DNA of 7,131 nt from Burkholderiaceae bacterium. GTDB taxonomy: Bacteria > Pseudomonadota > Gammaproteobacteria > Burkholderiales > Burkholderiaceae_C. A program made the translations under genes and the position numbers. The notes under the pieces were generated by a model that was given only the letters and a program-made list of their open reading frames with translations, was not told the origin of the DNA and ran no database searches. The stretch is from assembly GCA_030726195.1 (NCBI GenBank), contig JANREF010000119.1, positions 1 through 7,131 of the forward strand. The letters run 5' to 3'. Positions 4,563 through 7,131 of the stretch are shown here, piece after piece (within the stretch, counting starts at the first letter, position 1; each line of letters begins with the position of its first letter).

Positions 4563-5513
4563 TCAGCGGTAGCTGGGAATGTTGTCCAAGAAATCAAACA
4601 GCTCTTGGTAAATGCGGTAACGGTTTTCGTCAATGCCACCGTCTTCAACGGCGGTCTGCACGGGGCAGCCCGGCTCGTGCATATGGGTGCAATTGTGAAA
4701 CTTGCATGCGCCCATGTGAGCGGCCAAGTCCGGCATCCACTTGGCCAGCTCGGCAGGCTGTATGTGATGCAGGCCAAACTCTTGGAAACCCGGTGAGTCA
4801 ATGATGGCGGCGCTGTGCGTCTCATCCAGCCAGTACCACGTGGTGCTGGTGGTGGTGTGCTTGCCGCTGTTGAGCGCACGCGAAATTTCTTGTGTGTGCA
4901 CGGTGGCCATGGGCACCAGCGTGTTGATCAGAGTGCTTTTGCCTGCGCCACTGGGCCCCAGTACCAAGCTGGCGCGGTTCTTGAGCAGCGGTGCTAGAGC
5001 CTCCATGCCAAAAGGTGCTTGTGCATTCAGCGACAAGGGCAGCACGGTGAGGCCCATGTCGCGGTAGGGCTTGAGTCGCTGCCAAGAGCGGTTGAACAAA
5101 TCGGTGAGGTCGTGTTTGTTCAGCACGATGATGGCGCTGATGCCCTCGGCTTGCGCGGCGATCAGTGCGCGGCTGAGCTGCATGTCCGAGTACTCTGGCT
5201 CGGCACCTAAAAACACCACAATTTGGTCGATGTTCGCCGCAAACGATTTGGTGCGCATGTCGTCTTGCCTGAAAAACAGGTTGCGTCTTGGCAGTACGGA
5301 TTCAATCGTGCCTTGGTCAGCCGACAGCGACCACTGAATGCGGTCCCCGACCACGGCTTGGTTTTTCTTGCCACGTGGGTGGCACAAGCGCTCGACGCCG
5401 TCGTCGCACAGCACGCTCACATGCCGCCCAAAGGTGGCGGTCACCAAGCCTTGTTCAAAGTGTTGGTTGGCAACGGCTGCACGTTGGCGTTTGCTTGCGG
5501 TGTGTGTGGCCAT
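4563..5513 (-). CDS. rsgA: Small ribosomal subunit biogenesis GTPase RsgA (YjeQ)
   Basis: Circularly permuted GTPase that binds late 30S precursors, checks the decoding centre and releases RbfA on GTP hydrolysis. The 316-residue product has an N-terminal OB fold (about 20-78). The permuted G motifs follow: G4 NKHD (132-135), G5 near SLNA (161-164), G1/P-loop GPSGAGKST (186-194), the G2 region GKHTTT (217-222), and G3 DSPGF (239-243). The C-terminal zinc knuckle has Cys270, Cys275, His277 and Cys283 in the CX4CXHX5C spacing. All key residues are present, so the enzyme should be active. The ATG at 5513 follows the pterin dehydratase stop by 3 bases, with only a weak Shine-Dalgarno, so coupling to the upstream gene is likely. 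It is the last gene of the leftward unit and converges on the AmpE-like gene. Confidence 0.98.
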   Translation of the reverse strand: MATHTASKRQRAAVANQHFEQGLVTATFGRHVSVLCDDGVERLCHPRGKKNQAVVGDRIQWSLSADQGTIESVLPRRNLFFRQDDMRTKSFAANIDQIVVFLGAEPEYSDMQLSRALIAAQAEGISAIIVLNKHDLTDLFNRSWQRLKPYRDMGLTVLPLSLNAQAPFGMEALAPLLKNRASLVLGPSGAGKSTLINTLVPMATVHTQEISRALNSGKHTTTSTTWYWLDETHSAAIIDSPGFQEFGLHHIQPAELAKWMPDLAAHMGACKFHNCTHMHEPGCPVQTAVEDGGIDENRYRIYQELFDFLDNIPSYR

Positions 5514-5516
5514 GGT

Positions 5517-5834
5517 TTAAGAGGCCTGCGCAGCGCGCAGCGCATCGGTGCGGGTGGCCGCTTCAAAGTCCAGTTGGGTGATGCCAGAGGGCTCGTGGGT
5601 GGACCAAGCCACGCGGCATTCGCCATAACTGATGTGCATGCTGGGGTGGTGGTTGAGTGTGTGGGCGATGTAGGCCACTGCATTGGCAAATACCATGGCT
5701 TCGAGGTGGTTGGCGCATGCAAAGCGTTTGCACAGCGCGCCGTCCTCAATGCGCCAGCCGAGTGCGGCGTCACCATTGAGGCGCGTGAGATGGGCCACCA
5801 CTGAGCTGGCGCTCAATAGAGAAGGACGGTTCAT
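5517..5834 (-). CDS. Pterin-4a-carbinolamine dehydratase (PhhB/DCoH family)
   Basis: Small cytoplasmic enzyme that dehydrates 4a-hydroxytetrahydrobiopterin, recycling the pterin cofactor of aromatic amino acid hydroxylases. The 105-residue product carries the family signature: His58 and then NHHP at 61-64, a Tyr at 70, W77-S-T-H80, and Asp89. His62, His63 and His80 correspond to the three active-site histidines of the mammalian enzyme by recalled alignment. The length is typical. It overlaps the stop of the M48 gene by ATGA and has AAAGG seven bases upstream, so it is a translationally coupled middle gene. No phenylalanine hydroxylase gene is in the window, and family members also occur in bacteria lacking one, so the physiological pterin substrate here is open. 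phhB would be the conventional symbol if phhA is present elsewhere. Confidence 0.93.
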   Translation of the reverse strand: MNRPSLLSASSVVAHLTRLNGDAALGWRIEDGALCKRFACANHLEAMVFANAVAYIAHTLNHHPSMHISYGECRVAWSTHEPSGITQLDFEAATRTDALRAAQAS

Positions 5835-7111
5835 GCTGGGGCCTTTGTGGCGTATTGCTGGATGCGAGCCAAGCGTTCAATCGCTGGCGGGTGTGACGCA
5901 TAAAAGCGCGAGTACACAGGGTCGGGCGTGAGCGTGCTGGCGTTGTCTGTGTACAGCTTGGTCAGTGCGCTGGCCAAGGCGTTTGCGCTGGCATGCGTGG
6001 TGGCGTATCGGTCGGCTTCAAACTCGTTGGCGCGCGAGCTGCGTGCCATCAGCGGGCCTGCAAAAAAACCCACGACAGGCGCTGCAAACATAAACAACAC
6101 CAGCGCTACAGCGTGGTTGCCGCCTTGCATGTTGGGCAACACGCCCAAACCAGTGAAAAACCACACTTGTGTACCCAGCCAGGACAACAGGGCCAGCGCG
6201 ACAGCACTCATGCCAAACACCACCAACAAGCGCTGGCGTATGTGCTTGTGGTGGAAGTGGCCCAGCTCGTGCGCCAGCACCGCTTTGACCTCTGCAACGT
6301 CTAGTTTGTTTAAGAGCGTGTCAAAAAACACCACGCGTTTGGCCTTGCCCAAGCCTGTGAAGTAGGCGTTGGCGTGTGCACTGCGTTTGCTGCCATCCAT
6401 GACGAACAAGCCTTCGGCCTCGAAGCCGCAGCGTTCTATGAGTTCGGTGGCTTCTGCGCGCACATCCGCGCGGGTAAGTGGCTCAAACTTGTTAAACCTA
6501 GGGGCAATCCATTTGGGGTAGACCACCATGATGACGGTATTGAATGCCACCCACAGCAGCCACACCCACAACCACCACATGGCACCACTGGCTTGCATCA
6601 CACTCAGCGCAGCCCAGGCCAGTGGCAGCATGAGTGCCAAGCCCAATGCGGTGGATTGGAGCAAGTCTGTGAGCCACAAGCGCTGGGTGGTCTTGTTAAA
6701 GCCAAACTGGGCTTCTAGCTTGAACGTCACCCACCACGACATTGGCAAATCGATGGCCCCGCCAATCAGCATCACGCCCACCAGCAGCGCGAGTTGCTGC
6801 GTCATACCGCTGCCCAATGCATCCAGCAGCCACGTATTCAGTGCGTTCAAGCCGCCCAGCAGCGTCCAGCCCAGTAGGGTGGCGGCACCGAACACAATAT
6901 GCCAGTTGCCCAATCGCAGTTTGGCCAGGGTGTAGGCGGCGGCTTTTTGGTGGTCGTTCAAAGAAACCGTATTGGCAAAGGCGTCGGGCACGGCGTCTTT
7001 GTGGCGATGCACGTGGCGTGCTTGTCGCGCGTTGAGCCACAGCTGCAAGCCCGTGCTGAGCAGCAAGGCGGCGGCAAAACCTATGGAAAGCAATAAGGAG
7101 TAATCGGTCAA
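5831..7111 (-). CDS. M48 family zinc metallopeptidase (Ste24/CAAX-protease-like)
   Basis: Membrane-embedded zinc endopeptidase of the M48 Ste24-type group, probably acting in inner-membrane protein quality control; its bacterial substrates are not known. The product (426 residues from the TTG at 7111) has a hydrophobic N-terminal helix (about 4-27), further helices near 72-97, 104-125, 150-172 and 178-198, the conserved SAHANAYFTGLGKAKRVVFFD (244-264), and the zinc motif HELGH at 281-285. Two more helices follow (about 294-325 and 335-353). Glu363 in NEFEADRYA (362-370) is the likely third zinc ligand, and SHPP lies at 407-410. The frame stays open to the window edge, so a start outside the window is possible, although the N-terminus MTDYSLLL resembles relatives. 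It heads the leftward operon, overlapping the pterin dehydratase start by four bases. Confidence 0.93.
   Translation of the reverse strand: MTDYSLLLSIGFAAALLLSTGLQLWLNARQARHVHRHKDAVPDAFANTVSLNDHQKAAAYTLAKLRLGNWHIVFGAATLLGWTLLGGLNALNTWLLDALGSGMTQQLALLVGVMLIGGAIDLPMSWWVTFKLEAQFGFNKTTQRLWLTDLLQSTALGLALMLPLAWAALSVMQASGAMWWLWVWLLWVAFNTVIMVVYPKWIAPRFNKFEPLTRADVRAEATELIERCGFEAEGLFVMDGSKRSAHANAYFTGLGKAKRVVFFDTLLNKLDVAEVKAVLAHELGHFHHKHIRQRLLVVFGMSAVALALLSWLGTQVWFFTGLGVLPNMQGGNHAVALVLFMFAAPVVGFFAGPLMARSSRANEFEADRYATTHASANALASALTKLYTDNASTLTPDPVYSRFYASHPPAIERLARIQQYATKAPA
5842..5846 (-). promoter_or_regulatory. Ribosome binding site of the pterin dehydratase gene
   Basis: On the minus strand AAAGG at 5846-5842 stands 7 bases before the ATG at 5834. 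It lies inside the last codons of the M48 gene. Together with the ATGA stop-start overlap it supports the chosen start and translational coupling. Confidence 0.55.
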
Positions 7112-7131
7112 GGTCGTGAGGCCCCAGCGCA

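Noticed and set aside
4785..4799. Altered G3 motif in RsgA (DSPG rather than DTPG)
   Set aside because: DSPG is common in RsgA proteins, including that of E. coli, so it is not unusual.
5223..5804. 193-codon open frame on the + strand across rsgA and the pterin dehydratase gene
   Set aside because: It lies opposite two clearly identified genes and its translation has no family features; long antisense frames are expected in GC-rich coding sequence.
1..7131. Mobile element, phage, defence island or other novel multi-gene system
   Set aside because: No transposase, integrase, terminal inverted repeats, tRNA-flanking integration site or toxin-antitoxin gene is visible; every sizeable frame is accounted for by conserved chromosomal families.

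Overview
This is an ordinary-looking core-genome segment of a betaproteobacterium. The gene order rpsP-rimM-trmD-rplS, then a CoA-pyrophosphatase-type Nudix gene and an AmpE/CobD-like membrane protein, facing rsgA, a pterin dehydratase gene and an M48 peptidase gene, is one I associate with Burkholderiales, most likely Comamonadaceae. The protein sequences also fit that group (for example the GAWGVKGW stretch of RimM and the M48 core). This placement comes from recalled family resemblance, not a search. All nine genes have intact frames.

Layout: bases 2-2295 (+) carry the classic ribosome-maturation operon: bS16, the 16S maturation factor RimM, the tRNA m1G37 methyltransferase TrmD, and bL19. 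It is punctuated by an intrinsic terminator or attenuator between rpsP and rimM (284-317), a good sigma70-type promoter in the last codons of trmD (1784-1813) with a 113-base leader in front of rplS, and a strong terminator after rplS (2325-2363). Bases 2543-4385 (+) hold a two-gene unit (Nudix hydrolase, AmpE-like membrane protein; 7-base gap). Bases 4386-4562 are a convergent intergenic stretch with a 7-bp tandem repeat. Bases 4563-7111 (-) hold a tight three-gene unit read leftwards: M48 peptidase, pterin-4a-carbinolamine dehydratase (4-base ATGA overlap), RsgA (3-base gap).

How the genes relate: bS16, RimM and RsgA all act in or on 30S subunit assembly, bL19 sits at the subunit interface of the 50S, and TrmD protects reading frame in translation. 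The window is therefore dominated by ribosome biogenesis, with housekeeping membrane and metabolite-repair genes beside it. I found no mobile element, CRISPR array, tRNA, rRNA or defence system, and nothing that amounts to a new biological system. The points most worth a second look are regulatory (separate uncoupling of the two ribosomal protein genes from rimM-trmD) and structural (two unrelated intergenic heptanucleotide tandem repeats, a low-complexity insert in TrmD, and His/Asp-rich inserts in the AmpE-like protein).
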